Shown: one piece after another, positions 1 through 11,694 of the stretch | Numbering within the stretch: the stretch's first letter is position 1 | Layout of the letters: the number at the start of each line of letters is the position of its first letter | NCBI RefSeq assembly: GCF_043290135.1 | Contig: NC_134702.1 | Coordinates: 81,848,817 to 81,912,816, forward strand | Reading direction: 5' to 3' | Length of the DNA: 64,000 nucleotides | From: Rhipicephalus microplus | Taxonomy: Eukaryota > Arthropoda > Arachnida > Ixodida > Ixodidae | Translations under genes and position numbers: made by a program | Notes under the pieces: model-generated | Told to the model about the DNA's origin: nothing | Seen by the model: only the letters and a program-made list of their open reading frames with translations | Databases searched by the model: none

Positions 1-820
1 CTCTTAGTGTCTAAGCCCGCACAGCACTTAAATTTCATAATTTCGCTCATGTTTCACATATGCTCAACACTTATCTTATAAATATCGTCGTGCTTCCTAC
101 TAATCCATTACTTTTACCGAGTGCTATTTTTTTCGCACAGCAAAACAAAGAGGGCTATTGCAAGCTCATGACAATATTGGATTCACCTTGATCATCCTGC
201 GTTGTACAAGATAGAACAAGTCGACCTCGGATAGAATAGCTACTGAACATCAGAAAAAGACAAGGCCATAAATTTTCTTTCGACCAAAACCACTTTGCGA
301 AAGATAAGTAGAGTATAACACATGCATAAGTAAGCATACACAGGAAAGTCAATGAAATTAATGCCACTACGTTTTGTGCAGGTCTGTTTAGCAGATTCAT
401 GACAAGTACAAACTCCGAAAAGGCTCTGCTTCTCGGGCATTTCAAGCCGAAGAAAAAGTTACTGCATTTTGCAAGCGAGAGATAAAAGCACCAAAAAAAA
501 CTGTAGTGTACGATTAAAAATGTATACCAGCGCGTAAAATAAAACTTATGCAAATGACGCAGAATAATAACCACGCATAGCACCTTCTCGTTATACTGTC
601 TTCTGTATTCCCTTCCAGTTTTATATAGGTGTTTTCCTCACGACACGGAATTCTCGCAAAAGAACAATGAAGAAATTTTCGGGCGCAATATGCTAATGAA
701 GTTCAGGTTATCTGCATTAAAAATAAATAGAATATTCTACTCCTATAACATCTTAGCCATCACCACGTCTTCTACCAGCCAGTATGCGTGCGCCAAGTGC
801 TCAATGTTCTTAAATGGGTT
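1..820. other. AT-rich DNA, nothing recognised
   Basis: No gene or repeat could be recognised here. The longest open frame is 142 codons on the minus strand (155-583). It is rich in F, L, C and S, as expected from AT-rich non-coding DNA, and has no motif. Confidence 0.5.
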
Positions 821-833
821 GGGGGGGGGGGGG
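821..833. repeat. poly-G run
   Basis: Thirteen consecutive G, followed by more G-rich sequence to about 848. The length is prone to sequencing error. Confidence 0.9.
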
Positions 834-864
834 AGGTGGTTAGGGGCCGTTAAAAACTAAATGC

Positions 865-1175
865 ATGAAGACTAAGGAAAAAGCCGGCCTGGTGGCAATT
901 CTCTCCTTTTTTTCCGCCTACCCACTGTTCTCTTTCCAACAGTCTTGCTGCTATTGGAGACTATATATAGTATACACTTCACTACGCTATACTCTATACG
1001 CTCCCATCCTCCTCCTCACACAGACACGCATTTTTCTGGCACTCACTACCCTTTCGCACTTTCTTGCTATACTTATTACACAAATTCATACAATGCTCTA
1101 CCCTCTCCTTTCCTCCTTTCCCCCTCCTTACTTTAACATCACCTCTCGTCACCCTTACTTCCCTTTCCCACCACC
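865..1175. repeat. pyrimidine-rich tract
   Basis: A strongly C/T-biased segment on the plus strand that gives overlapping open frames with no protein-like features. It resembles the C/T-rich DNA upstream of the ACC-tailed fragment near 4.5 kb and may be old retroelement 3' UTR. That link is only an inference. Confidence 0.35.
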
Positions 1176-1190
1176 TTGGTATGTATGACT

Positions 1191-1267
1191 CGGAGCCCTC
1201 CACTACCGCGTCTCTCATAATCATATCGTGGTTTTGGGACGTTAAACCCCACAAATCAATCAATCAG
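1191..1267 (+). mobile_element. 5'-truncated tRNA-derived SINE (Ruka-like)
   Basis: Only the last 77 bp of the SINE body are present, from the GGAGCCCTCCACTA box to the GACGTTAAACCCCACA box and the ATCAATCA tail. A perfect 15-bp direct repeat, ttggtatgtatgact, lies at 1176-1190 and again at 1268-1282, so both insertion edges are fixed. The tRNA-like head with its pol III boxes is missing. A short 3' stub with a clean TSD points to target-primed insertion with incomplete reverse transcription rather than later deletion. Confidence 0.85.
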
Positions 1268-1608
1268 TTGGTATGTATGACTGCTATGCATAACTGTGGT
1301 GTGCTAAGAACTGTTTGGCCTACCTTTGTCCCACCCTTTACTACGTACATATTGGGATATCATCTGGATTTCCTCCAATGCCTTTAAAACCAAGGCATAC
1401 GGCAAATAACCTCCGGGCAATATACCGTAGCTATATAGGTGTTGTGTAAATGGGTTTTTATCCCGAGGGGGATAGCGCGTTCTTCAATGGTTATGAAACT
1501 TTACAGTTTTGTTGATACTAACACACTCACTGTTTTAGCCCTTTCGTTATCAGTGTTTATTATGTACACTTCTATTGCCGTTATTCTTCAGTTATTTTGT
1601 AGATTGAT

Positions 1609-1742
1609 GTGTGGGTTCTAACGTCCAAAATTGACCGTATGATTGTGAGAGCACGCCGTAATAAAGATTCCGGAAATTTCGACCTTCTGGAGTTCTTTAA
1701 CGTGCACACAAATCTGAGCACACGGGCCTAAACAGCCCTCTT
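1609..1742 (-). mobile_element. degenerate Ruka-like SINE fragment
   Basis: Read on the minus strand, the segment carries the SINE body boxes (GTGCTCAGATTTGTGTGCAC, AAAGAACTCC and a diverged GGACGTTA box) with many substitutions. The tRNA-like head is absent. I found no TSD. It lies about 320 bp from a second copy in the same orientation. Confidence 0.7.
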
Positions 1743-2063
1743 GTTCACTTCTTTTGTAACCCGTAATGATGTTTGTATGTACTAAGCATGACAAAAATTA
1801 TTACGCTTTCTGAATCGATCTACCAATGTCTCATTGTTCTGCCGCTAAGAGAAATACGTAGAGAGAGAAACTCGTTATTATAAAAAGATTTTTGCCGGCA
1901 CCTATACTTTGCTGCATGCTACTCTGTGTGGGAATGGTGACAGAGACGTAAAGATACGCTATCACTGTTTATCTTTATGCTTAAACACTCTGGCACCTAT
2001 AACCCGTCCTAATTAAATGCTATTGGGAATAGTACAATTACTACGTTCTCCGTAAGCGATAAT

Positions 2064-2237
2064 CTTGATTGATATGTGGGATTTAACATCCTAAAACCAT
2101 CATATGAGTATAAGAGATGCCATAGTGGAGGGCTCCGGAAATTTTGACCACCTGGGGTTTTTTTAACGTGCACACAAATCTGAACACACGGTCCTACAGC
2201 ATTGTCGCCTCTATCGAAAGTGTAGCCGCCGTAGCTG
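2064..2237 (-). mobile_element. Ruka-like SINE, head-truncated, with TSD
   Basis: A minus-strand copy containing the whole SINE body and the start of the GC-rich linker next to the tRNA-like head. The head itself is missing. A perfect 12-bp direct repeat, gtaagcgataat, flanks it at 2052-2063 and 2238-2249. The truncation is therefore original to the insertion. Confidence 0.85.
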
Positions 2238-3092
2238 GTAAGCGATAATATGATTTCCTACCTTGTGTTCGAACAAACTATAGCAAACTAAATGTCTTTT
2301 TTTCAGGCACACCACATTAAAATGCAGTGCCATACGAAACTAAATCCTTGTCATCGGTACATAAAGTCCAATGCTTGCACAAGAAATACTGTCTCGACGA
2401 ATTACGCGAGCAGTTACAGTAACTTGCTAATTAGTTATTATTTTTTATTTAATTCGATTTGCTCTTTCCTCTTGTTTTCGTTATCATTCATATTTGATCG
2501 GCTGTTATTATCTCGGAATGCTTAACTTTATGGTTTCTAGATGAAATCATCGCGCTTTTGCTTCGCAGTTATATTTACATTACTTTTGTGATTGCTTTCA
2601 TTCTGTTCAAGTCATTTAAAAAAACTCATGACGCCTTCGTATTGAATACTTTAGCAAGCAATTTTTTTAGCTTAAGATACCATCGTAATGAAAAATCCGT
2701 TAGCAGGGTTTGTGTCGAGCCGATGATTCGACAAGCGGAGTTGGCTTCCTCAATACTAGAACAGAACTGATTTATTTCGCACTAGCGTGTCTATATGCTT
2801 CATGCCCTCTCCTTCATACTATCAAAGAAGGGGAAAGGGCAAAAATTGGAGAGCGGGGGAAGGGAAGTACTGTGACGGATTGTATGAGTGAAGTGAAGAA
2901 GGAACACGTTGTGAATAAAAAGAAAATAATGTAGCAGTGAGGAGGTGAGGATATACACATGTCGCTGAGTCTCGGTTCTCGAACCGGTTGTCAGAGGTAA
3001 ACAATGAGCAGCTTAAAATTATTAGCTGGAGGGCTTAACTCGCAGTGGCTTTCTTTGTGTATGTACCATACCGAATTGATTTAACAGTTCCT

Positions 3093-4190
3093 TTAGAAAC
3101 ATTTATACCAACTGGTTGGAGTGTGTTGAACTTGCGAATAAGGTATGACTCTATATTTTATGTTTGTTGAGGACCGGAATTCTGACTGAAAAATGAAGAG
3201 TTTGAGATTGTTGAAGTTGTGTGCTGCTACATAAAATGTTGTGCCACTGCTTTCGGTAATTTCTTGGCCGTATCCGCGCAAGAACCATTTATTTTAACAT
3301 TAAAAAGCTGTCCTGTATCGCCAATGTAGTGTTTATAACAACATGAACATTCGATCATGTAGAGAACGTTTTCACAAGTGCAGGTAAAACTAGGTTTTAT
3401 ATTGTGAACATAATCTCTCCCAGTGCTTTTAACTATCATGTCATTTTGAAAGTGTTAGCAAGTCTTGCATCTTGGGCGGGAGCAAAGTCCTATATGGGCA
3501 GTAAAAATGAGAGTTTACTTTTGCATGTACTAACATGTCCTTAAAAGTCCCGTTGCGGCGATACACGACCATTGGTACTTCGGAAAACATCTTTATAAGG
3601 CACTCGTTGCTTGCCAATCTTATATAATATTTACAACCAATATTTTCTTGTTTGGGAGCGCATTCGAGTATTTGGTCATAAATGAAAGCGGCTGGTTGGG
3701 TTGTGCTACAGTGTTTTTTTTCCTAGGTAGTGCGGTGTTGTTTTCTTATGTAGTCTACATACTTCGTTGTAAACCTTGTTTAGGGTGTCTTGTGGGTAAT
3801 TTATTTCAGCAATGTTTCCTTTAAATTACTTAAGTGGTGGACGCATTCCCCGTGGTCACTGAAGAACGATCCTATGCACCTCGCTTGTCCGACGAAAATG
3901 TCTTGTTTGCAGTATCATTGGTGGTGATTGGTGTAATCAAGGTATTTTGGCTGTCTGTCGGCTTTCTGTAAGTCATCGTCCTTAATTGTCCTGCTTTAAT
4001 AGATACTGTCGTGTCTAGGAAGTTAATTTCAATGGGAGAATGGTGCATGCTACATTTAGTACTAGGGTAAAACTTGTTACAGTGACCAATGGTTGCATTT
4101 AGTGCGCTTATGCCATGTTCACATATCATAAATATAGTGTCTATGTAGCCGAGATTGATATAGAAGGCTTTACTGGAGAAACTTTGCTAT
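3093..4190 (-). pseudogene. Penelope-like retroelement fossil (RT + GIY-YIG endonuclease)
   Basis: Read on the minus strand, broken frames spell the C-terminal half of a Penelope-like element protein. Near 4.14 kb there is an RT motif C relic, GYIDTIF, where the family normally has two adjacent Asp; the second is Thr here. Next comes the thumb-region segment EINFLDTTVSIKAGQLRT (about 3.97-4.03 kb). At 3.23-3.44 kb lies a GIY-YIG-type endonuclease stretch, VLYMIECSCCYKHYIGDTGQ, followed by the terminal NLKLFIFQSEFRSS block (3.17-3.23 kb). In this family RT plus GIY-YIG endonuclease carry out target-primed insertion. The 5' half of the element is missing, and the frame is split by several shifts and stops, so it cannot be functional. 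I saw no terminal repeats. Confidence 0.8.
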
Positions 4191-4559
4191 TGTAATATGA
4201 CATGCCAGTTTTTCTGCTCTCTATATTTAATCTTGCATTCTCCCGAGCCCTTCATTCAACATATGTGTGCATGTTTTTCTCTTATTCTTTATTTCAAGCT
4301 CCACTGAAGAGTTTAAAAGACTTGTTTTAGTATCAGAAAGTACCCCGTTCATGTTGTTAACTATGTGATCTCCGAATGTAACGCACATTATTAGCGATGT
4401 TACAGTGTATGCATATTAAACTAAAAAGTATTAACTTCAATAAACTTGACCTAACTATCCTGTTCATGGCAATCTATGGAATACTCTCTCACCTCTTCAT
4501 TTTACTCCTGCTTACCCTCACTTCTCTTCCCGGCACTTTTGCTGTGCTACACAATGAAT

Positions 4560-4668
4560 GGCTATGCTATGCTGGGAGCTGCTTGGCCTATATGATGCGC
4601 ATGCCCGCCAAATGTCGAGCTCTCTCTTGAAAATAGTTCAAATAAATGCTTTTCACCACCACCACCAC
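4560..4668 (+). mobile_element. 3' end of an ACC-tailed retroelement
   Basis: An AATAAATG signal at about 4640 is followed by TTTTCACC and a run of CACC repeats (to about 4668). The intact LINE ending at 48.8 kb has the same arrangement (AATAAATG, T-run, ACC repeats). The region upstream is not recognisably coding. It is best read as the 3' UTR and tail of a 5'-truncated LINE or a SINE mobilised by that LINE. Confidence 0.5.
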
Positions 4669-7116
4669 CGGATGATCACGCAGTTTTGCCCAGCGTTAAC
4701 AACTTTGCTGTTAGAAATTATAACCCTGATGTAGAGTCACGTTCGGTATGATTTCCAGCACGCTCTGCGTGGTTGAAGCGTCCCAACACCTGAGCAATGG
4801 AACAGACAAACTTTAAATTGGTTCACCAAGTACCATTAACGGAGATAGTTTATTTTTGCCAATTCACCATTCTGGGTGTCAATTTTTGGTGTTGACACCA
4901 TTTTAAGCCTAAACAGCGTGTTGAAACTTATACCGAGTGCGACCGCATACAACATTTATGCTGAGCATATATACTGTTCTCGTTTGCATTCGTTCGGTAT
5001 ATGTGCCCATATACATCGATGAGGCATGTGGTCACGATGTGAATGTGCGAACTTATGCTCATTTAAATTGTTTCTCTCTGCCTCTCCCTCAGTTTGCACG
5101 TACATGCATGCGCACTGCGCGTGAGTGAATGCATTCGTGTGAGTTAGTGTAGAGGGTTACCTATAGGTCAGGGTAAAAGCGGAGGCTTGCGTGCCTCTCG
5201 CACGCACAAGCCCCTCAAGTTACAGCAAAAATCCGTTGTTGCGTGAGAGAGAACCGCTTCCTTCAGGCTCCTCTGTAGCCCAGTGCCGTGAATAATCGAT
5301 ACAGCGAACTTAGAACGAACGTAATCAAAGCTGCGCCAATTCCCTTCACTGCAATCTCGATCCCAGTGCAGTTTGCAAACACTACTCACCAGCAGTCATT
5401 GCCCAAACCAAGAGTCTGCTCGAACAGTAAACCATTCACCCTTCCATGCTCTCTCAACTGTCGACTGCATCTGCACATCGGTCCTATAAGTTTTGCCTTC
5501 ACGCCATAAATGTTCATAAAAGCAAAATTTACGGCGACGCATAACCAGTTCTATAGAGCTTCCGCTTCCAGTCGCGAGCTCAGAACTGCTCGGCGGCCAA
5601 ACACTCTAAGCGGGAGTTATAAAAGAAGTGAGCGTTCTCAATGCCAGCGCGCCCATCAACAATCATTACAACGTCGACGTCGACAAAGCAGATGCGGGGA
5701 AAAAATGAGCTTGTGTTTATTGCTTTGAACGCGAATGCTGATTTCAAGTGGAAAGGCAGTATATTACTCCTTCCGCGTATCAGCCGCGCCCGCTGAGAAC
5801 AAATGCGAGTGAGAACGCTGGAGAGCTACGCCAAAACGAGATTTAGGGTAATTCAAAAAATGCCTACGCCATACCCCAGTTTTTGCTTCGTCGTTTTCGC
5901 GCGTCGCGCGTCTTTCGAGTGTACATGAAAACGCACTCAGTTGAGAATTGCGTTGCAGCAGAATGAGACCGGAGGTGCGGTTCTTAAAACACGAAAGCGA
6001 CGTTGCGTTTCGGTACGCCGTATACTTGTCGGGCTAGTTCAGTCGTTTGGCATAACATGTACCAGAAAGCCTTCCGCATCGGGATGAGTCACTAAAAAGT
6101 ATACCATATTCTGCAACATTAAAAAAATACGCTTCCATTCTGTATAAAAAATACGGCTTCTCAAAGTAAGATGGAGTTGTTTCACTCCCCCAACCCATTT
6201 CTTTAGGTAAACCATTCATTTTGGCTGGGCCTTCAGTTCTTCGCCACCAACGGTGATTCATCTGACACTTCTTCCGACCAAAGGAGATCTATTGCACGTT
6301 TCGCGAAACAAAAACACAAGGTAGCCCGTTTAACATTTCCGACCCTGAATATTTTATTATTTTCTGCATTCACGAAACTGAAAGAAGCATGTTCCACAAA
6401 CATAACAAACAAAATAACTCAAGGTCCATTCACTCAAACATGGCTATTAATATGTCATTATTTACAATGGTCAAGTAAGTTCCAATTTATAATTTTCTCA
6501 ATTTTCCAGTTAACGCAGAATTTTATGACCCAACCAAATGCCTTAACACTCCTACCTTGTATCTCGGCCATTTTGCGAAAACGATTAAACCCTCTTATAT
6601 CAGGAACCAAAAGGAGAATAAAATTTATAATTCAAAGTCCACTTTCACACACACGAAAATTGCATGTTTATGTTATCACATTTGTTGGTGTTTTTTCCTC
6701 GGCGTGTTCACACAGTACCATACCATCGGTTCTTTTTTTTTTTCCTTGGGGATTGTTTTTTTGCGCTAAGAGCTCTAGCTTTTAGTGTAGGCGCTTTTTC
6801 GTCTCCATTACGAAGGCATAACGACTATATCAGAATTGACAATGTAATCGATGACTGCCGACAACTAAGTTGCATTCTAAGCATAACAAGAACCAACAAG
6901 GATGCAGTCCAAAATAATTCATTGCCTGACAGTTTGTGCCATAATATTGCTACATAGCTGACCAGGAGGGACAGACAGGTATATTGCCTCGCTCGAAGAG
7001 AAGACAGGTAGTTAGGTGAAGTGAGGTTACGAATTTTGCTGGTACACCTTGGCACCAGCAAGCATGGTACCGGGTTAATTGGCGAATTATAAAAGAGGCA
7101 TTTTCCCTAGAGTAGA
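4669..7116. other. unannotated stretch, nothing supported
   Basis: No gene-like frame longer than about 90 codons and no recognised repeat. A small perfect inverted repeat (gtgtcaa/ttgacac, 4876-4898) and a GTCGAC tandem near 5.67 kb are the only structures seen. Poly-T runs occur near 6.73 kb. Confidence 0.4.
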
Positions 7117-7203
7117 CATGCCAGCGGTGATGATGACGATGATGTGATGATGATAATGATGACGAATACTATGATGACAATGACGACGACGACGATGACG
7201 ACA
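7117..7203. repeat. GAT/GAC trinucleotide microsatellite
   Basis: An imperfect run of GATGAT, GATGAC and GACGAC triplets. It is interrupted by single-base changes, so it is probably old. Confidence 0.9.
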
Positions 7204-8559
7204 AAGCGTCTTTAGTGTTGAAAATTGACAAACGGTGAAAACTTAAAAACTCAGGAGCTTTTCCTTTGCCACAGAAATGGGCATGAGCGACACTTGCCAT
7301 GTGCATGCCTCAGATACTACTTTTCTATCTTTCTTTCACTGTTCTTTCTATCGCAATGCGTAATGCAGCCTCCGAAACGTTTTCTTCCTTCATGCCGGGA
7401 ATGCAGCCACATGCGTTCGTCGACGAGCTTTGAGCGAAACACCTTATTTGCTACTAGCAACAGCGACTGTATGCATTCCTATACAGACATCAACAAAGTG
7501 TGGCAGCTTGAAATGACAAGTCACTTCGGTACAAAAGTACATTTTTATAAGAGAAACATCATAACGGCACATAAAAACACGCTTATGACAGGAACAAACT
7601 TCACGTGGCTGCTTTCTCCATGCTAACCAGCGGCGTGTTTTGCAAGCACGACGCCGTCATTGAGATCAGTGAGCTATAAGATCTTCTCTGAAAGTGTGCC
7701 TACAAAAGGTGCACTAGATAGTAGCAATTGTTTTCCCTGTGTTTGTTCACATCGTGGTGATCCCACTACAGAGATGATTAAGAGCGGAGCCAATCCAGAA
7801 AACGAACAAGTCAACGTTGTCACTCACATATACGAAGAGGAAAGCCCACCGAACACGGAAGTGAGGAGAGCCGGGCACATGTCCTGCGAGAAACAATGGT
7901 GTTTCCGCCTTGTGTCTCCACCTGACCGGACTGCAACGACAACCCACATGCCGAAAGTGACTAATGTAATCACGCGGGCTAGGTCTCCAAACGAGGAGCA
8001 GCGCCTCTGGAGTCATTAGGCGGCCAGTGGTCATGCCAGCCAACCGAAGGCTGCCGGGCCACCAATAGGTGCTTGCCGCAGGTGGACGCCACAAGCGACT
8101 TCACCTTGTTTGTTTGCTCGGCACGTCTCAGCACCAAAAGGAGTGAACACGCGCCCACTCTCCCGCTAATACGAACGTTATGCGCGGGGACATGCAGTGC
8201 TGAAGTTTCCTAAGAGTAATGTCCTATAGGAGAGGCCATTCTCCCGCCGCGTGGTAGACCATTCTCCCGCCATGTTCTCCCGCTGCGTGGTAGAAATATT
8301 CGAAATAGTACTAATTCCGAATAGTATTACCCTGTGGGCTTATCTTACCGGGGTGAGAGCCTCATATGTTTAAACAAACGCGAAAAGTGACTGCTCATGT
8401 CAACAAAAGAGATGCAAAAACACTGAAGGCTCAAAGCTGAAACTAACAGCGGAGCTAGTTTTCAACTTAGCTTTTCGTAAATTGTTGCTAATTATACCAA
8501 GCTTTTGATAGAGTGGCAAATTTTTCGCTAGTACAGTACTAAACATGGCAAGCCTTGGT
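7204..8559. other. unannotated stretch
   Basis: Open frames of 133 codons (7225-7626, plus), 119 codons (7660-8019, plus) and 115 codons (7747-8094, minus) overlap on opposite strands and show no domain, signal peptide or conserved motif. I treat them as chance frames. A short imperfect duplication of CATTCTCCCGCC and CGTGGTAGA lies near 8.24-8.29 kb. Confidence 0.35.
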
Positions 8560-8840
8560 TATACCTCTGCGGTTTCGGTAGGTTCTGCACTTTACGCACT
8601 TGTCACGTGGTTTTGGTGAGAACATGTGACGTGACTAACTGTTACAAGTGACGCGATTTCAGTCGCTTGAGTAGCTGTTACGTGATTCATGACGAGAACA
8701 TAACCATATGGTGGTTTCCGGACGTTAAAACCCAAATATCAATCGATGACGAGAACATGTCACGTGACAAGTTACGTCATGTTACGTAATTTTATTCACG
8801 TGACAAGTTACGTGACATTACGCGATTTCGTCACGTGATT
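8560..8840. repeat. CACGTGA-rich imperfect repeat cluster
   Basis: The motif TCACGTGA/GTTACGTGA and its variants recur many times in both orientations, often as ACGTGACAAGTTACGT units. The cluster is interrupted by a tiny SINE insertion (8702-8745). Removing the insertion and one TSD copy restores a continuous repeat. Confidence 0.7.
8702..8745 (+). mobile_element. 44-bp SINE 3' stub with perfect TSD
   Basis: The segment matches only the last 44 bp of the Ruka-like SINE: the TATGGTGGTTT box, GGACGTTAAA, then CCCAAATATCAATC. It is bounded by a perfect 13-bp direct repeat, atgacgagaacat, at 8689-8701 and 8746-8758. It is the shortest retroinsertion in the window with both edges still readable. 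Confidence 0.85.
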
Positions 8841-9569
8841 GCAGCTGACTATATGACTCAACAATGATGGTCATTTTCTACCCGCGATGCACGACAAACC
8901 ATCGACCAGCTCTGCTGTAAAAACCTTCAGCTTTTGATGACGTCACCGAAATGTGTTACGTCATTATGTCGTCATGATTACGTCATCGCATGACACCGCA
9001 GCTTGGTCTAAAGGGGGCTCATCAAAATTACGCGTGACACAGAAAGGTTTTCATATCCCTGATGCTGGAACCAGTTCACGGTCACATTGTGTGCAGACTG
9101 GTTTCAAGGGGAAGGAAGAGGGGGACGGAGAGGAAACAATACAGTCAGTTGAGATGAAAATGGGAAGTCTTTGCCAAATGCGCAAGTGAACATGTGAGGT
9201 TTTTTCGTAATACTTCCTGAACAAAAACACTTCTGCAGGCTTATCGGCCACTTTGTTGGTTGCACACTTCAACGCGCAAATGTGTGGCTACAGGGAACAA
9301 CCGAAGGAGACAAAGTGAGCGAGGCATAGTATGTGTCTAAATAACACGTACCCTTTCAGCCGTGTTTTACGTTTCTTGAAGAGGTCTTCATAGTAAATAT
9401 GTGCTAGCTCGCCAAAAGAAAAAAACTTGGCTGTTTTGTCTTTTTAGAAATCGTTGCAACACGAAAGTGAAACGAGTTGAGCGCTCGTTGTCCACTGTTT
9501 CGCCACAAAGGCGAAATAATAAGAGTTGAAGAAACAAATAGCAATGTCCCACGTAGAATGTCCAGCAGT
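8841..9569. other. unannotated stretch
   Basis: Contains several TGACGTCA/TTACGTCAT-like palindromes at 8.93-8.99 kb next to the CACGTGA cluster. No coding frame can be supported. Confidence 0.35.
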
Positions 9570-10225
9570 TCGAAACTTGCAGCGTGCACCTCAAGCAGAA
9601 AGCACGCACAAAATGAGTACGCAGGACGAGCACAGACAACTGTCACAGCTTGACACTTAAAGAACGCTGATCAAACAGAAAGAAAGGCGCACGAAACGAA
9701 CGCACAACTATACACAGGCCGAGCACGAACAACTGTCGCAATTCTTACTTCTTCGTGTGTAAATAGCGTGCTGCTTTCGTGAACGCGGCTGCGGCAGTGA
9801 GCGAAGTGACATTTGTGCTCACATTAACCGCTGAAACTTCAAAGCAATATTGCCGTAGAAGCACAACCGATACAAAACGTCCAAATGCCGAGATAAGAAG
9901 GCGCGCAAGTCTGCTACCACGCAAGACAACATGCATACCCACTTTGACCACGCCATGTGGAGGCGCGCGCACATAGCAACGCGTGGGGTGGCGCGGGACG
10001 TCAAGCTTTAGAGCACGCGTGCCAAACGCGCACTTCTTGGCGCCATCTCGCTGCAGTTTACGAAAATGCGCTGAAGTTGCTGAGCTCCGTGGGTGGCCAA
10101 CGGTACATGGTGTGTATAAATGGTTTGCCGTTAGCCTATGGGCAACATACGCTGTGTGGCTTAGTATTTTGCGACGCACGCTGCGGAGCCTGAAGTCGTT
10201 GGTTCGACGCCCCGATATAATACGT
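9570..10225 (+). repeat. dispersed repeat with tRNA-like end, copy 1
   Basis: This segment is similar, in reverse orientation, to 37030-37600. Shared blocks in order are ACAACTGTCACAGCT, GACACTTAAAG, CACGAAAC, AACAACTGTC, TTTAGAGC, TGGTGT, and TTTGCCGTTAGC. It ends at about 10156-10210 in a tRNA-like piece with an A-box-like TGGCTTAGTA and a B-box-like GGTTCGACGCC. Large overlapping frames on both strands (up to 194 codons, minus) fall inside the repeat and are chance frames. Pol III transcription of the tRNA-like end is an inference. Confidence 0.6.
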
Positions 10226-11563
10226 TTTGTTTTTGCAATTGGTGCACTTGTATAATTTACAACGTCATATCCGTGAAGGAACGCCATATTCGTCAGCGTA
10301 GCTGTGGTAGATCCTGGCCTAAAACACATTCGTGTTTAGAAAAATGGTTCTACTTTGCGTAGATAATTGTGACTTGGAACAATATTGGTTGCCTGCTAAA
10401 TCATTGCTCCAAATTAAATTAATGAGCAGCCAGCAATGAACTTAAAATGTTCCACATTTTCAAAACTCAGGCAAGACCACTTGTGCGCAGCGAACAGCTT
10501 ATAACCGTCTCCGCTGCGCAGCCCTGTATGACTGGCCCGTCGCAGCACTGAACCACAGGTTGCGAGGCTTAATCATGGTAATGGGTCGTATCGAAACAAA
10601 AAACGAAGGGATATCGTCACATCGCAAAATGTTTACCGTTATATTTATCTCTTTTTCATCATGCCGTTGGTGGATTCATATTGCAGCTACCGATGACACA
10701 TAAGAAGGCTTCATGTTCTTTCAAGCTGAAAATGGGCTTTTGATACATGCGATATCAATGATCAGTGTTGAATGCGAAGCCTTTCTGTTTTTTTTTCTTC
10801 GGACACCTTGATTACGGTAAACAGTGCTTGCTCGGAAGTCTATAGATTCATTCGTTGGTAACAGTAAATCTACAATCACTCTCCCTTATAAGGCAGCTGA
10901 AAGGCAAGACAAGTTCTGATCGTAAAGGTTGCGTGCTAGAAACCCTACCCTGTAAAGGCTGTTCTCTTCTGTGACATCCTTACAAATCGAGCAGGAAGAA
11001 TAGAGTTACATCTTGTGAAATTCATTGCGAAAGCGAAGGCAATCATTTAGCAACGACCGGTGGCATCATTTGCGCCTTGCAGGCACCTGGCTTTCTTTTC
11101 GTACATTTTTAGCAGCACCCGAGTCTGTTGGCTTCGTCGACACTTATCTATAAGCGAATGGGCGTAGTCGCGCCTTAGTATTTTGCACATAAGGAACACA
11201 CCAATCATCGTTCACACACAGCCCTGGAGGCGACCAAGAACTACAGACCATATTTAAGGGCACGAAGGAAATGTGTATTCATTCTATTCTCCCACATGAA
11301 AGTTGTGCTTTTGTCCAGGGGTGATTACTGCATGCTTTAAATCTGAGTATGTACCCTTAATAAACAAAGCACACGGAGAAAAAAAATTTCTACTTAAGGG
11401 TGAGATGGCACGTTTTTTTGCACTGTGAAGGATATTTACCGACGCATTGTTATTAAAATGAGTGCCGTGCTATATTATGAACATTATTGTGAAGGCCAGT
11501 GGTTATTTGCTTCGGGGAGATGTGCCCTAGGCAAACAAAGGCTTAAGTTTATTCTCTTCTTTT
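10226..11563. other. unannotated stretch
   Basis: No frame or repeat recognised. The composition is mixed, with no long open frame. Confidence 0.4.
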
Positions 11564-11579
11564 ATATGCGAAGCATATC

Positions 11580-11657
<78 letters not shown>

Positions 11658-11694
11658 GCAGCCTGCCTGTCTGTCTGTCTGTCTGTCTGTCTGT
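11564..11694. repeat. ATCT and CTGT microsatellites with terminal hairpin
   Basis: A perfect palindromic hairpin, atatgcgaagcatat (11564-11578), abuts about 20 units of TCTA (to about 11656), then GCAGCC and about 7 units of CTGT. The same combination of an ATGCTTCGCAT hairpin beside tetranucleotide runs recurs at 50.1 kb, in the opposite orientation. Confidence 0.9.

Noticed and set aside
9745..10329. 194-codon minus frame
   Set aside because: Lies inside a dispersed repeat whose other copy at 37 kb does not keep it open; three other frames overlap it and there is no motif.
11425..11658. Plus frame ending in repeated SIYL
   Set aside because: Produced by the TCTA microsatellite.
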